From contig JBBINN010000096.1 in NCBI GenBank assembly GCA_037443885.1, forward strand, positions 1 to 10,967: DNA of 10,967 nt, in the 5' to 3' direction. The position numbers were made by a program, and so were the translations under genes. Below are positions 1-7,613 of the stretch, one piece after another (position 1 is the first letter of the stretch; each line of letters starts with the position of its first letter). Below the pieces are notes generated by a model. That model was given only the letters and a program-made list of their open reading frames with translations, ran no database searches and had not been told where the DNA came from. The DNA is from SG8-30 sp037443885 (GTDB taxonomy: Bacteria; Pseudomonadota; Gammaproteobacteria; Steroidobacterales; Steroidobacteraceae).

Positions 1-774
1 GCTGCCGCGCGTGCTCGACCCGGCCGCGGGCCGGACGACCCGGTGATGGACCCCGCCGACGAGGCGGGCGCGGATCGACGCCAGCTCGCGCTCGAGCGCC
101 GCGGCGAGGAGCCCCTCCATTTCCTGGCGCGCCCGTGGCCCGGGTGCGAGCTCGAGCACCTTGGGGAGCCACAGCTCGCGGTTGGCGAGCATGCCGGCGA
201 GTGTCTCGCCGAGACGCGCCGGATCGTGCCCGAGCAGCCGCGCAAGGCGCGCGAGCGCCGCCGCGACCTCGCCCTCCTCCTCCAGGCGCGCAACCAGGCG
301 GCGGGCAGCCACTGTGTGGATGGGCGCCGCGTCGTCGGCCAGCGTCGGCGACAGCGCGATGCGTGCCGCAAGCGGCAGGCGCCGCGCGAGCCAGTGATTG
401 AACCCGTCGATCGTCTGCACGTGCAGCCGCGCCGGATGGCGCTCGAGGTCCCAGCCAAGGCGTCGAGAGTTCGCCAGCGCCGCGAGTGCGAGCTGGTGCG
501 TCAGGCGCTCCGCTTCGGATTCTCCGGCAGGGACACCCGCGGCCGCGGCGCCGAGCGCCGCGACGATGCGATGGCGCATCTCTGCGGCCGCCTTGCGGGT
601 GAAGGTGATGGCAACGACTTCCTCCGGACGATCGACGCAGGCGAGCAGCCGCAGGAAGCGCTGCGTGAGCAGGCTCGTCTTGCCGGACCCGGCCGGCGCC
701 TGAACGATGAAGGAACCCGCCGGGTCGAGCGCACGCTGTCGCGTCTCGGCGTCCCTGGCCGCGGGGTCAGCCAT
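1..774 (-). CDS. UvrD/AddA-like superfamily 1 DNA helicase, N-terminal part (runs off left edge)
   Basis: The N-terminal 258 residues of an ATP-dependent superfamily 1A helicase are visible; the rest lies beyond base 1. The reading starts at an ATG at 774. Seen in order: a Q-motif-like region near residues 12-18 (RQRALDP), Walker A at 28-34 (AGSGKTS), motif Ia at 56-66 (ITFTRKAAAEM) and a motif Ic-like QTIDGF at 120-125. In AddA/RecB-type enzymes these motifs bind ATP and single-stranded DNA. The gene follows the RecB-family nuclease gene with an 8-base overlap (ATGGCTGA), so the two are almost certainly co-translated partners that unwind and resect broken DNA ends, in addB-addA order. Whether this subunit has its own C-terminal nuclease domain, as AddA does, cannot be seen. 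A stand-alone UvrD-type helicase is less likely given the coupling. Confidence 0.9.
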   Translation of the reverse strand, partial: MADPAARDAETRQRALDPAGSFIVQAPAGSGKTSLLTQRFLRLLACVDRPEEVVAITFTRKAAAEMRHRIVAALGAAAAGVPAGESEAERLTHQLALAALANSRRLGWDLERHPARLHVQTIDGFNHWLARRLPLAARIALSPTLADDAAPIHTVAARRLVARLEEEGEVAAALARLARLLGHDPARLGETLAGMLANRELWLPKVLELAPGPRARQEMEGLLAAALERELASIRARLVGGVHHRVVRPAAGSSTRGS

Positions 775-3409
775 GTTCCCCCTCCTCCTCGTCCTGCTGG
801 AGAGCGCGGCGATCCACGCGGCAAAGCGTCTCGAGGTGACAGAGTCGGCAGGTCTGGGGCTGCTTCGGATCGACCGCAGCATGGCCCAGCCGGTGCTGCT
901 CGGCCAGCCGGGCCAGCCAGGCCGCCCACCGCGCCTTGATCTCGGGCCAGTCGAGACCCGGCTCGATATCCTCGGCGATCCTGAACCGCTCGGCCGGTGT
1001 GAGTCCCGGCAGGCCTGCGTCGGGTGCGCCGAGGGCGAGGTAGCGCGCGTCCCTGGCGCCGACGGCCACGAACGCGATACCCGCGACGTGACCCTGGGTC
1101 ATCACGGCATACAGCGGCAGCTGCGGGGCCTCCGGTCTCGCGCCGCGCCACTGCCCGGGCCGCGGCGTGCCGGTCTTGTAGTCGATGAGCACGAGACCCG
1201 AAGCCGTCCGGTCGATGCGGTCCACGCGCAGGCGCAGCGGCAGCCCGGCAAAGGCCGTCTCCAGCGGCTGTTCCAGCGCGACCGCCTCGAACGGCTCGCG
1301 CCCGGCATCCGTGGCGAGCAGCGCCGCCACCGCTGCCTCCTGCCACTCGGCCTCGAGCCGCTCCAGCCGTGGCGGGATCCCGGGCGGCAGCTCCTGCGCC
1401 AGCGCGGCCGCAACGCAGCGGCGCGCGAGCGCAACCCGGCCGGAAATCTCGAGGGACTGAAGGGCGGCGCTGTCGCCCAGCTCGCGCCACGCAAGTTCGA
1501 GGGCCGCGTGCAGCGCGAGCCCGCGGACGCGCCGGTCGACGCCTGGCATCGGCTCGTCGAGCTCGCACGCGCCGAGGCGCAACTCCGCGAAGGCCCTGAA
1601 CGGGCACTGGGCCTGAAGTTCGAGGATGCGCGCGCCCCCGCGGGCCCGGGCAGGGTCCAGGGCCGGCGCGCGATCGTTGGTGATCTCCTCGCGCAACGAG
1701 TGACCGGCCATGACCCGCGCACGGTCGAGTGACCTCGCGCGACGCTCGTGCAGCGTGAGGTCGGCCGGAATCAGCCGGCTTGCCTCGGCATCGGCATCGT
1801 CGTGCCTGAGCGGCCAGCTGAACACCACCTCCGCCGCCGAACCCAGCCAGGCCGCGGTGGTCGCCATGGCCTCGTCGCGGCACGCCTCGGCGGTGGCGCC
1901 GGGCAGCGCCAGCCGGCGCTGCAGCGCGAGTGGCAGGAAGGGGTCGGGCGACGGCGACCGCGGCCAGGCGGATGCCGTCACGCCGCTCACCCAGAGCCCA
2001 TCGAGCGGCAGGCCCGGCGCCTCGAGGCTGTCGTAGACGAGCACGCGGGCGTCGCCTCTCTCGGGCTGGAAAGGTGCCGCGCAGAACTCGTCCAGCTCCG
2101 CCCGGGCCTCGTCGGCCGTGAGCGACTGGGTGACCCGGTCGAGGCCGGCGAGCCGGGCAAGCGATTCCCGGAAGCGCTCTGCGCACTGGAACTCGTCGCT
2201 GGCGAGCGGCGTGGGTGCCGGCCAGCCCCAGGCCTGCAGCAGGCTGCCGAAAGCGCTTGCCCAGCTGCTGGCCCGCCGCCGCGCCGGCCCGCGCCAGAGT
2301 TCCGCGGAGGCCGTGAGCGCGGCCGCGAGCACCACGCAGCCGGCCGCCCGCGCCTCGTTCTCGAGCGCGGACCAGGACAGTCGGGAGAGGCCCCGCCGGC
2401 GGAGTACCAGGTCCAGCCGCAGGCGCGCCTCGAGCTCCCCGGGCGCACCGAGGTAGCGGCTGCGCAGCCAGCGACTCACCTGCCGAAGCTCCGGCATCGG
2501 TGTCGGTTGGAGGCAGGCAAGCGCGTCACCGACGACCTGTGCGCTCGCGAGCGCAGGACCACCGGCGAAATCCACGATGCGGTCCCGTTCGAGGCGACCC
2601 GGCAGTTCGAGACCGGGCTGCAGCGCGGCGTCGAACGCGCGTGCAACGCCGCCGCGGCGTGCGGCCAGGTCCGGCATCACGACGCCGAAGAGAGCTTCCG
2701 GCGACTCGGTGAGCCGCAGGGCCAGCCAGTCGAGAACGGCCTCCAGTTCATCGTCCGGATGCTCGGCGGCGTGGCGGGCGACCGTTCTTGTCACCGCAGG
2801 CCTCGGCGCGAAGGCGGCGCTGCCCCCGGCGGCCGCGATCGCCTCGATGAGCCTCTCGAGGGCGGACGTCGCGCGGTCGAATCCGGCAAGGAGCACGCGG
2901 TGGCGGGGTGCGAAGCGGCCCACCCGCTCGGCGAGGGCAATGGGAAGCAGGCCCGGATCGAGCCACCCCTGCCCGTCGAGGTACGCTTCAACTGCCAGCG
3001 CCCAGTCGCGGAAAGCCTGCTGATCCCTCGTCAGCAGGTCGCTGCCGAGGTCGGACACCCGGCCGCCGTGCAAACGCAGGCTGATCCAGGCGGCCCTGGC
3101 CGCGCCGCCGAGGTCGCGCTCCTCGAGCAAGCCGCCCTCGGCCTGCCGGCGCAGCTGGCGCCGCCAGGGCCAGACCGCCTCGGCGGAGCTGAGCAGTTGC
3201 AGCGTGTCGCCGTCGTCCGCGGCCTCGAGCCAGCAGCGCTCGAGCCAGGTCTCCAGCGGCACCACGTCCGCGCTGCGCCAGACCCGGCGACCCGCGCGGC
3301 GCTGGGCCGCCTCGTGTCGCCGGCGCAGCAGGCGAGCCTGCCGCCGCGTCGCCGTGACGACCGTACCGGCGGTGTCGAGATGCCTGAGGAGAGGGTCGTC
3401 CGTGGTCAT
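767..3409 (-). CDS. AddB-like DNA repair protein with C-terminal PD-(D/E)XK (RecB-family) nuclease and Fe-S cysteines
   Basis: This 880-residue protein resembles the proteobacterial 'probable DNA repair protein' family (I recall it as TIGR03623), which is AddB-like. The C-terminal nuclease shows His634 in LHAALE, Asp730 in RVDRID and Asp743-x-Lys745 in LIDYKTG, the RecB-type catalytic set. Cys602, 854, 857 and 863 (one distant Cys, then C-x2-C-x5-C) match the iron-sulfur staple of AddB. The N-terminal half has the family's block around GLPLDGLWVSGV but no Walker A; the first 40 residues lack GxxGxGK, so it is probably a catalytically dead helicase-like domain. I chose the ATG at 3409; an in-frame GTG at 3436 would add nine residues. 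A GGAG at 3426-3429 lies somewhat far from the ATG, so the start is not certain. Its stop overlaps the helicase start by 8 bases. Probable role: nuclease partner in resecting double-strand ends. Confidence 0.88.
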   Translation of the reverse strand: MTTDDPLLRHLDTAGTVVTATRRQARLLRRRHEAAQRRAGRRVWRSADVVPLETWLERCWLEAADDGDTLQLLSSAEAVWPWRRQLRRQAEGGLLEERDLGGAARAAWISLRLHGGRVSDLGSDLLTRDQQAFRDWALAVEAYLDGQGWLDPGLLPIALAERVGRFAPRHRVLLAGFDRATSALERLIEAIAAAGGSAAFAPRPAVTRTVARHAAEHPDDELEAVLDWLALRLTESPEALFGVVMPDLAARRGGVARAFDAALQPGLELPGRLERDRIVDFAGGPALASAQVVGDALACLQPTPMPELRQVSRWLRSRYLGAPGELEARLRLDLVLRRRGLSRLSWSALENEARAAGCVVLAAALTASAELWRGPARRRASSWASAFGSLLQAWGWPAPTPLASDEFQCAERFRESLARLAGLDRVTQSLTADEARAELDEFCAAPFQPERGDARVLVYDSLEAPGLPLDGLWVSGVTASAWPRSPSPDPFLPLALQRRLALPGATAEACRDEAMATTAAWLGSAAEVVFSWPLRHDDADAEASRLIPADLTLHERRARSLDRARVMAGHSLREEITNDRAPALDPARARGGARILELQAQCPFRAFAELRLGACELDEPMPGVDRRVRGLALHAALELAWRELGDSAALQSLEISGRVALARRCVAAALAQELPPGIPPRLERLEAEWQEAAVAALLATDAGREPFEAVALEQPLETAFAGLPLRLRVDRIDRTASGLVLIDYKTGTPRPGQWRGARPEAPQLPLYAVMTQGHVAGIAFVAVGARDARYLALGAPDAGLPGLTPAERFRIAEDIEPGLDWPEIKARWAAWLARLAEQHRLGHAAVDPKQPQTCRLCHLETLCRVDRRALQQDEEEGEHG

Positions 3410-3429
3410 GGCGTGGATGGGAGGACTCC

Positions 3430-3453
3430 CCACCACGCTAAACCCCGTGGTGG
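3430..3453 (-). promoter_or_regulatory. Intercistronic hairpin between alaA and the nuclease gene
   Basis: A perfect 8-bp inverted repeat (CCACCACG / CGTGGTGG) with an 8-base loop starts one base after the alaA stop codon. It has no T-run after it, so it is a weak candidate for an intrinsic terminator. The GGAG that could serve the nuclease gene (3426-3429) abuts the 3' arm, so it could also act as an attenuator or an RNA processing/stability element. The repeat is directly visible; the role is inferred. Confidence 0.4.
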
Positions 3454-3454
3454 C

Positions 3455-4714
3455 TCACTGGACGGCCCTGAGCGTGCCGCCACGCGAGGCCTTGCCGGAC
3501 GCCCAGGAGTCGAGTTCCTCCTCGATGCGCAGGAACACGGTGCGCAGCGTCTCGGGCTCGGGAAGGTTGGTGATCCGGAAGTGGTCGTTGTAGGCAACGT
3601 TGAAGCTGACGCCCGGCGCCACCAGCACGTGGCGGTTCTCCAGCAGGTCGAGGGCGAAGGCCTGGTCGTCGAAGTCAGGCAGGTGGTCGTGCCTGACCTG
3701 CACGAAAGCGTAGAGCGCCCCGCGCGGCGGCGTGAGCGCGAGGTGGCGGCTCGCCGCGACGCCGTCGATGATCGCCTGGCGGGACTGGTGCAGGCGCCCG
3801 CCGGGCGACACGAGGTCACGGATGCTCTGGTAGCCGCCGAGCGCCGTCTGCACGGCCCATTGCCCGGGCACGTTGCTGCACAGCCGCAGCGAGCTCAGCA
3901 GTTCCAGGCCCTGCAGGTAGGCCGCCGCCTGGTCGCGTGCCCCGGAGAACACCGCCCAGCCGACACGGTAACCGCAGGCGCGGTACACCTTCGACAGTCC
4001 CGACAGTGTGCCGCAGAGCGTTTCCCGCACCAGCGTCGACATCGGCACGAACTCGGCGCCGTCGTAGGTCATGCCGTCGTAGATCTCGTCGGCGAAGACG
4101 ACCAGCCGGCTCTGCTCGGCAAGGCGCGCGAGCGCGCCGAGCGTCTCGCGCGAGTACACCGCCCCGGTCGGGTTGTTCGGGTTGATGACGACGATCGCCC
4201 GCGTGCGGCGCGTGACGAGGCGCGCGACCTCCTCCGGGTCCGGCTCGAAGCCACGCTCGGGTCGGCAGGGATAGTGGATCGCGCGCCCTCCATTCAGGGT
4301 CACCGCCGCGGTCCAGAGCGGGTAGTCCGGGCTTGGCACGAGCACCTCGTCGCCCGGCTCGAGCAGTGCGCGCAGCACGAGGTCGATGAGTTCGCTCACG
4401 CCGTTGCCGATGAAGACGTCCTCGGCCGTGACGTCGAGCACCCCGCGGTCCTGCTGCTGCATCACCACGGCCTCGCGCGCCGGGAAGATGCCCTTCTGGT
4501 GGCAGTAGCCCTCGGCCGCGGCCAGGTTCTCGATCATCGCCAGGCGCATCGTCTCGGGCGCGCGGAATCCGAAGGCGCCCGGGTTGCCGATGTTCAGGGA
4601 AATGATCTCGTAGCCCATCCTCTCCATCTCGTGGGCACGCCGGGCCAGGCGTCCACGGATCTCGTAGCGTACGTTGGAGAGGGCCGAACTCGCAGGAATC
4701 TGGGTCTTGGGCAT
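3455..4714 (-). CDS. alaA: Alanine transaminase AlaA (class I/II PLP aminotransferase)
   Basis: A cytoplasmic PLP enzyme predicted to interconvert pyruvate plus glutamate and alanine plus 2-oxoglutarate. The 419-residue product resembles E. coli AlaA (about 405 residues) from end to end as I remember it: NVRYEIRG near residue 14, LNIGNPGAFGF at 40-50, FIGNGVSELI at 101-110, PSPDYPLWTAAV at 127-138, INPNNPTGAVYS at 177-188, FADEIYD at 207-213, SGLSKVYR at 238-245 and ALGGYQSI at 291-298. Lys242 is the expected Schiff-base lysine, Asp209 and Tyr212 contact the cofactor, and Arg380 (HFRITNLP) should bind the substrate carboxylate. The ATG at 4714 gives an N-terminus like that of E. coli AlaA; the ATG at 4747 and TTG at 4831 are longer alternatives, and no start has a convincing ribosome binding site. 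It lies 45 bases upstream of the nuclease gene on the same strand and is divergent from the gene at 4861. Confidence 0.9.
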   Translation of the reverse strand: MPKTQIPASSALSNVRYEIRGRLARRAHEMERMGYEIISLNIGNPGAFGFRAPETMRLAMIENLAAAEGYCHQKGIFPAREAVVMQQQDRGVLDVTAEDVFIGNGVSELIDLVLRALLEPGDEVLVPSPDYPLWTAAVTLNGGRAIHYPCRPERGFEPDPEEVARLVTRRTRAIVVINPNNPTGAVYSRETLGALARLAEQSRLVVFADEIYDGMTYDGAEFVPMSTLVRETLCGTLSGLSKVYRACGYRVGWAVFSGARDQAAAYLQGLELLSSLRLCSNVPGQWAVQTALGGYQSIRDLVSPGGRLHQSRQAIIDGVAASRHLALTPPRGALYAFVQVRHDHLPDFDDQAFALDLLENRHVLVAPGVSFNVAYNDHFRITNLPEPETLRTVFLRIEEELDSWASGKASRGGTLRAVQ

Positions 4715-4820
4715 GGAGAGGACCGGCACCGCTGGACGCCTCAGCATAACCCAGCCGGAACCCCGCTTGCCGCCGGCGTGGGGCTCGACCAGTGACTCCG
4801 GTGAGCCATACCCGGCGAAC

Positions 4821-4833
4821 GGTGTATACAATC
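4821..4833. promoter_or_regulatory. Palindrome-centred AT-rich motif, copy 1 (possible operator or -10 region)
   Basis: GGTGTATACAATC contains the 8-bp palindrome TGTATACA and lies in the divergent gap between alaA and the DUF3598-like gene. The same 13 bases recur at 7953-7965. Read rightward, TACAAT (4827-4832) is a fair -10 element about 15 bases before the GGAG ribosome binding site at 4848-4851, but no good -35 is visible. A palindrome this shape also fits a dimeric repressor of, for example, the GntR family. Function is inferred. Confidence 0.45.
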
Positions 4834-4860
4834 CCGTTTGTCCAGCCGGAGACTTCGCAA

Positions 4861-5346
4861 GTGAACCCCGTGAACCCGCTCAAGCAGGCCATGCCACTTC
4901 TGGCCACACAGGAAGGCGTCTGGGAAGGCTGGTACCGCCATTTCGACGCCAGTGGCGACAGGGTCGACGAGCACCGCTCCCGCCTCGTCTGCCGCTTCCC
5001 CGACAGCGGCCCGGTGCCCTACCACCAGACGAACCACTACACCTGGCCGGACGGGCGGACGGAGCTGCGCGACTTCCCGGCGACCTTTCGGGCAGGACGC
5101 CTGTGGTTCGACAACGAGCTGATCTACGGCTGGGCCGCGGAGGAGCCACTCGACGCGCACCACCGCACCATCCTGCTCCACTGGGTCCGCAAGGGCGAGC
5201 CCGAGACCTACCTCGACGAAATGATCCAGGTCAGCGACTGCGGCCGTTACCGGACGCGAGTGTGGCAGTGGATCCACGGCGGCAGGACGCGCATGCGAAC
5301 GCTGATCGACGAGGAGAAGGTCTCGGACTCGTGGCATGGGCTCTGA
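4861..5346 (+). CDS. DUF3598-like (lipocalin/calycin-type) protein of unknown function
   Basis: A 161-residue protein with no signal peptide or membrane segment, so probably cytoplasmic. I place it tentatively in the DUF3598 family, a lipocalin-like beta-barrel group, from the order of blocks: LLATQEGVWEGWYRHFDASG at 13-32, a Q-x-N-x-Y block at 56-60, DFPATFRAGRLWFDNELIYGWA at 71-92 in part, DEMIQVSD at 119-126, then a run of aromatic and basic residues with WQW at 135-137 and RTLIDEE at 146-152. Barrels of this kind usually bind a small hydrophobic ligand, but none can be named here. I chose the GTG at 4861 because GGAG at 4848-4851 is well spaced from it; the ATG at 4891 is possible, and an upstream start at 4792 would lie ahead of the likely promoter. 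The methyltransferase gene begins 22 bases after its stop, so the two probably form an operon. Confidence 0.72.
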   Translation: MNPVNPLKQAMPLLATQEGVWEGWYRHFDASGDRVDEHRSRLVCRFPDSGPVPYHQTNHYTWPDGRTELRDFPATFRAGRLWFDNELIYGWAAEEPLDAHHRTILLHWVRKGEPETYLDEMIQVSDCGRYRTRVWQWIHGGRTRMRTLIDEEKVSDSWHGL

Positions 5347-5368
5347 TCCGCGCAGGGGGCACAAGCCG

Positions 5369-6541
5369 GTGAGCGACTTCGACACCCTCGCCCCGCCCTC
5401 CAACGACGAGCGATCCCGTCAGGCCTTCGTGTCGGCGCTGCGCAAACGCATCATGGTGGACATGGCGGCGGACATGCGACGCGTGTACGAGCGCGATGTG
5501 GCGCCTGCGTTCGAGGCCCGTCACGGCCGGGCGCCACGGAACGGACGGGAGGTTCGCAGGGCCATGCTCTCGAACGCCTGCTTCCGCGCCTGGTCCGCGC
5601 TTCGCTACAGCGCGCAGGAGATGACGTGGTGGTCGGTCATGCCGCAGGTCGAGCGCCAGCTGCCGCGGCTGGTCGAGGCCGCGCGGGAGGCGGCCGCCCA
5701 CCCGATGCGGGGCTCGCTGCGCCTGGATCCGCGACTCGAGATTCCGCGCGCCGTCTCGGCACTCGACATCCACCTCATGCCAGGCTGCTTTCACACGGAG
5801 CACACGGAGGACGACGTCGCCCAGGGCGCCGTCTATACCCTCGGCACGGCGGTATTCGGCGGGGCCCTGAAGCTACGTGCCGACCGGCGCGGCGGAGTCG
5901 CCGCATCCATCGCGAACTGGCTGCGCGTGCGCCATCCCGACTTCCGTCCGGCGGACCTGCTCGATCTCGGCTGTTCCACCGGCAGCAACCTGTTCCCCTA
6001 CCTGCCGGTGTTCCCCGGACTCGTCGGCTACGGCGTCGACATCGGCGCGCCGATGCTGCGCTGCGCGCACGCGAGGGCGCAGTCACTCGGTCTCGAGGTG
6101 CACTTCTCCCAGCAGAACGCCGGATCAGTGGACTTTCCGGACGGGAGTTTCGATGTGGTCTGCTCGAGCTTCTTCCTGCACGAGCAGCCGGTGAAGGCCA
6201 CGCGGAAAATCCTGCGCGAGGCGTTCCGCGTGCTGCGGCCCGGCGGCGTGATGGTGCACATGGAACTCCCACCCGCCTCCAAGACGGATCCTTACTACAA
6301 CTTCTACCTGGACTGGGACGCCTACTACAACAACGAGCCGCACTACGCGGCATTCCGCTCCCTGCAGTTCCCGCAGGAAGTGGCGCGCGCGGGATTTGCG
6401 CCCGAACGCTACTTCCAGACCCGCATCCCGAACTGGGGAACCCTGCCCGAGGTCGAGTTCGAGGCCGCCGCGCGAGGCGAACGCCCTGCACCGCCACACG
6501 GCAATGGCGCGAGCTGGTTCATCTTCGGCGCCTGGAAATGA
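5369..6541 (+). CDS. SAM-dependent class I methyltransferase with long N-terminal domain
   Basis: A 390-residue protein whose second half is a class I (Rossmann-fold) methyltransferase. Motif I is LLDLGCSTG at 197-205, the acidic residue expected to bind the SAM ribose is Asp224 (GVDIG), a motif IV-like FDVVCSSFFLHE lies at 261-272, and FRVLRPGGVMVHME at 286-299 is the UbiE/COQ5-type post-core element. Residues 1-190 are mostly helical in character and match nothing I recognise; they may bind the substrate. The segment DPYYNFYLDWDAYYNN at 307-322 is unusually rich in Tyr and Asn. The substrate is unknown; a small molecule is more likely than nucleic acid. The GTG at 5369 is preferred over the ATG at 5336 because AGGGGG (5354-5359) is well placed before it and the ATG would overlap the preceding gene. 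It is probably co-transcribed with that gene and ends just before a strong hairpin. Confidence 0.85.
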   Translation: MSDFDTLAPPSNDERSRQAFVSALRKRIMVDMAADMRRVYERDVAPAFEARHGRAPRNGREVRRAMLSNACFRAWSALRYSAQEMTWWSVMPQVERQLPRLVEAAREAAAHPMRGSLRLDPRLEIPRAVSALDIHLMPGCFHTEHTEDDVAQGAVYTLGTAVFGGALKLRADRRGGVAASIANWLRVRHPDFRPADLLDLGCSTGSNLFPYLPVFPGLVGYGVDIGAPMLRCAHARAQSLGLEVHFSQQNAGSVDFPDGSFDVVCSSFFLHEQPVKATRKILREAFRVLRPGGVMVHMELPPASKTDPYYNFYLDWDAYYNNEPHYAAFRSLQFPQEVARAGFAPERYFQTRIPNWGTLPEVEFEAAARGERPAPPHGNGASWFIFGAWK

Positions 6542-6542
6542 C

Positions 6543-6571
6543 ACGGGGCGGCCGCAGCGCGGCCGCCCCGT
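6543..6571. terminator. GC-rich 13-bp hairpin between convergent genes
   Basis: A perfect 13-bp inverted repeat (ACGGGGCGGCCGC / GCGGCCGCCCCGT) around a 3-base loop (AGC) begins one base after the methyltransferase stop. Rightward there is no T-run after it; leftward only a short GTCATTT follows. It is well placed to end transcription of both convergent operons or to block read-through. Confidence 0.6.
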
Positions 6572-6580
6572 CACAGTCGC

Positions 6581-6600
6581 CTCGGCCGCCGCCGGCCGAG
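6581..6600. terminator. Second hairpin between the convergent genes
   Basis: CTCGGCCG and CGGCCGAG form an 8-bp perfect stem around a 4-base loop (CCGC). It lies 14 bases downstream of the cupin gene's stop and 9 bases from the 13-bp hairpin. It probably serves the leftward cupin operon, alone or with its neighbour. There is no T-tract, so the terminator call is tentative. Confidence 0.45.
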
Positions 6601-6614
6601 GGATGCCGACGTGG

Positions 6615-7585
6615 CTACTTGCGCATTATGCGACGCTTGGGGCCATGGCTGTGCGCCACGTTGTGGTCGCCGTGGTGATGCGGGATGTCGCCGTGCGCGT
6701 GACCGTGATCCCCGGCGTACTCGAAGTCCACCGGGTGGTTGTGATCGCCGGTCGCCACCCACTTGTAGAGGTCCGGCTTCCAGTGCTGGATGCGGCTCGC
6801 GGCCCGCTCGAGGTTCTCCTCGGGCGTCGTCCACGGGTTGAAGTGGAAGTGGTTGAAGAGCTGCGAGTCGGTGCGGCCCAGCGCCAGCGTGCCGTACTTG
6901 CAGGCGAAGGCGCCGTGGTTGATGTACGGCGGCCGCCAGAAGTAGCCGCCCGTCGGCAGGTCGCCGAACTGCATCATCCAGGACGTGCCCCAGATGTGGT
7001 AGCTCTCCTCGGCGCAGTCGTGGTAGCTGATGTTGTCCTGCCAGAAGTTCGGCGTCATGCAGTAGAGAAAGGTGAAGCCCTGCGTTCGTGGGTCGAAGCG
7101 CAGAATCTTGACGAGACAGCCCGGCGCCGTCGCCGGATAGAAGTTCGTCGACGTCCAGCTCATGCCCTCGTAGGAATCGACGACCGAGTAGCGGTGCCGC
7201 TCGGCGCCCGGGTGGTCCGAGTCCGACTCGACGAGGCTCGGCTCGCCGTAGTTGTAGAACATCAGCACCTGCGCGCCGCGGGGCGTGGACAGCGCCGGCA
7301 TCGCGACGCCCGCCGGGACGAAGAAGTAGTAGCCGGGGCCGTGGACCTGGTCGCCGACGGTCACGGACCCGGACAGGACGAACATCTCCATCTCGGAGTA
7401 ACNNNNNNNNNNATGCCGGGCGGCTGGCGGTAGCCGGGCTCGAACATCACCTTCATCGAGCAGGCGCCCGTATCGGTGTCGAGGGATAGCATCTTGTAGC
7501 GCATGCCCTTGCCGAAGCCGGGCAGCGTCATCTTCTTCCAGGCGACGTTGGTCTCGACGAAGGGCTCTATGTGCGGACGGGCCAT
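6615..7585 (-). CDS. Double-cupin protein with His-rich C-terminal tail (interrupted by an N gap)
   Basis: The reading is broken by 10 Ns at 7403-7412. The part before the gap starts at an ATG at 7585 (GGAGG about seven bases upstream) and gives 57 residues ending in PGYRQPPG. The part after it resumes with YSEMEMFVLSG and runs 261 residues to the stop. Together they read as a first cupin barrel whose HxH motif falls in the gap, then a second barrel with YHDCAEESYHIWG and PPYINHG that could supply metal ligands. The last 43 residues hold 11 histidines (DHNH, DHGHAHG, HHHGDH, AHSHG) and end in a basic RRIMRK; such tails usually bind nickel, zinc, cobalt or copper. The halves are out of frame with 10 Ns; a true gap length of 2 modulo 3 would join them, so I treat this as one intact gene with an assembly gap. 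It lies 28 bases after the small basic gene. Enzyme, ChrR-like sensor or metal-binding protein all remain possible. Confidence 0.75.
7403..7412. other. Assembly gap (10 Ns)
   Basis: Ten consecutive undetermined bases lie inside the cupin gene. The flanking reading frames do not meet if the gap is exactly 10 bases, so the number is probably a placeholder from scaffolding. Confidence 0.95.
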
Positions 7586-7613
7586 GGTCAATCCTCCAGT
7601 GTCGAGACGCGTG

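Noticed and set aside
1748..4795. A 1015-codon open frame on the plus strand
   Set aside because: It runs antisense to both the nuclease gene and alaA, has low-complexity Arg/Ala/Gly/Pro-rich composition and shows no domain. High GC content produces such long open frames opposite real genes.
4792..4860. Longer N-terminus for the DUF3598-like protein starting at 4792
   Set aside because: It would place the palindromic motif and likely -10 region inside the coding sequence, and the GTG at 4861 has a well-spaced GGAG.
6615..7585. Cupin gene as a frameshifted pseudogene
   Set aside because: The only frame break coincides with the N run. Both sides are free of stops and keep coherent family-like sequence, so an assembly gap explains it better.
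7361..7591. A short frame ending in RWRCSSCPGP across the Ns
   Set aside because: It comes from reading through the 10-base gap in a frame that the downstream sequence does not support. The real product continues as YSEMEMFVLSG.
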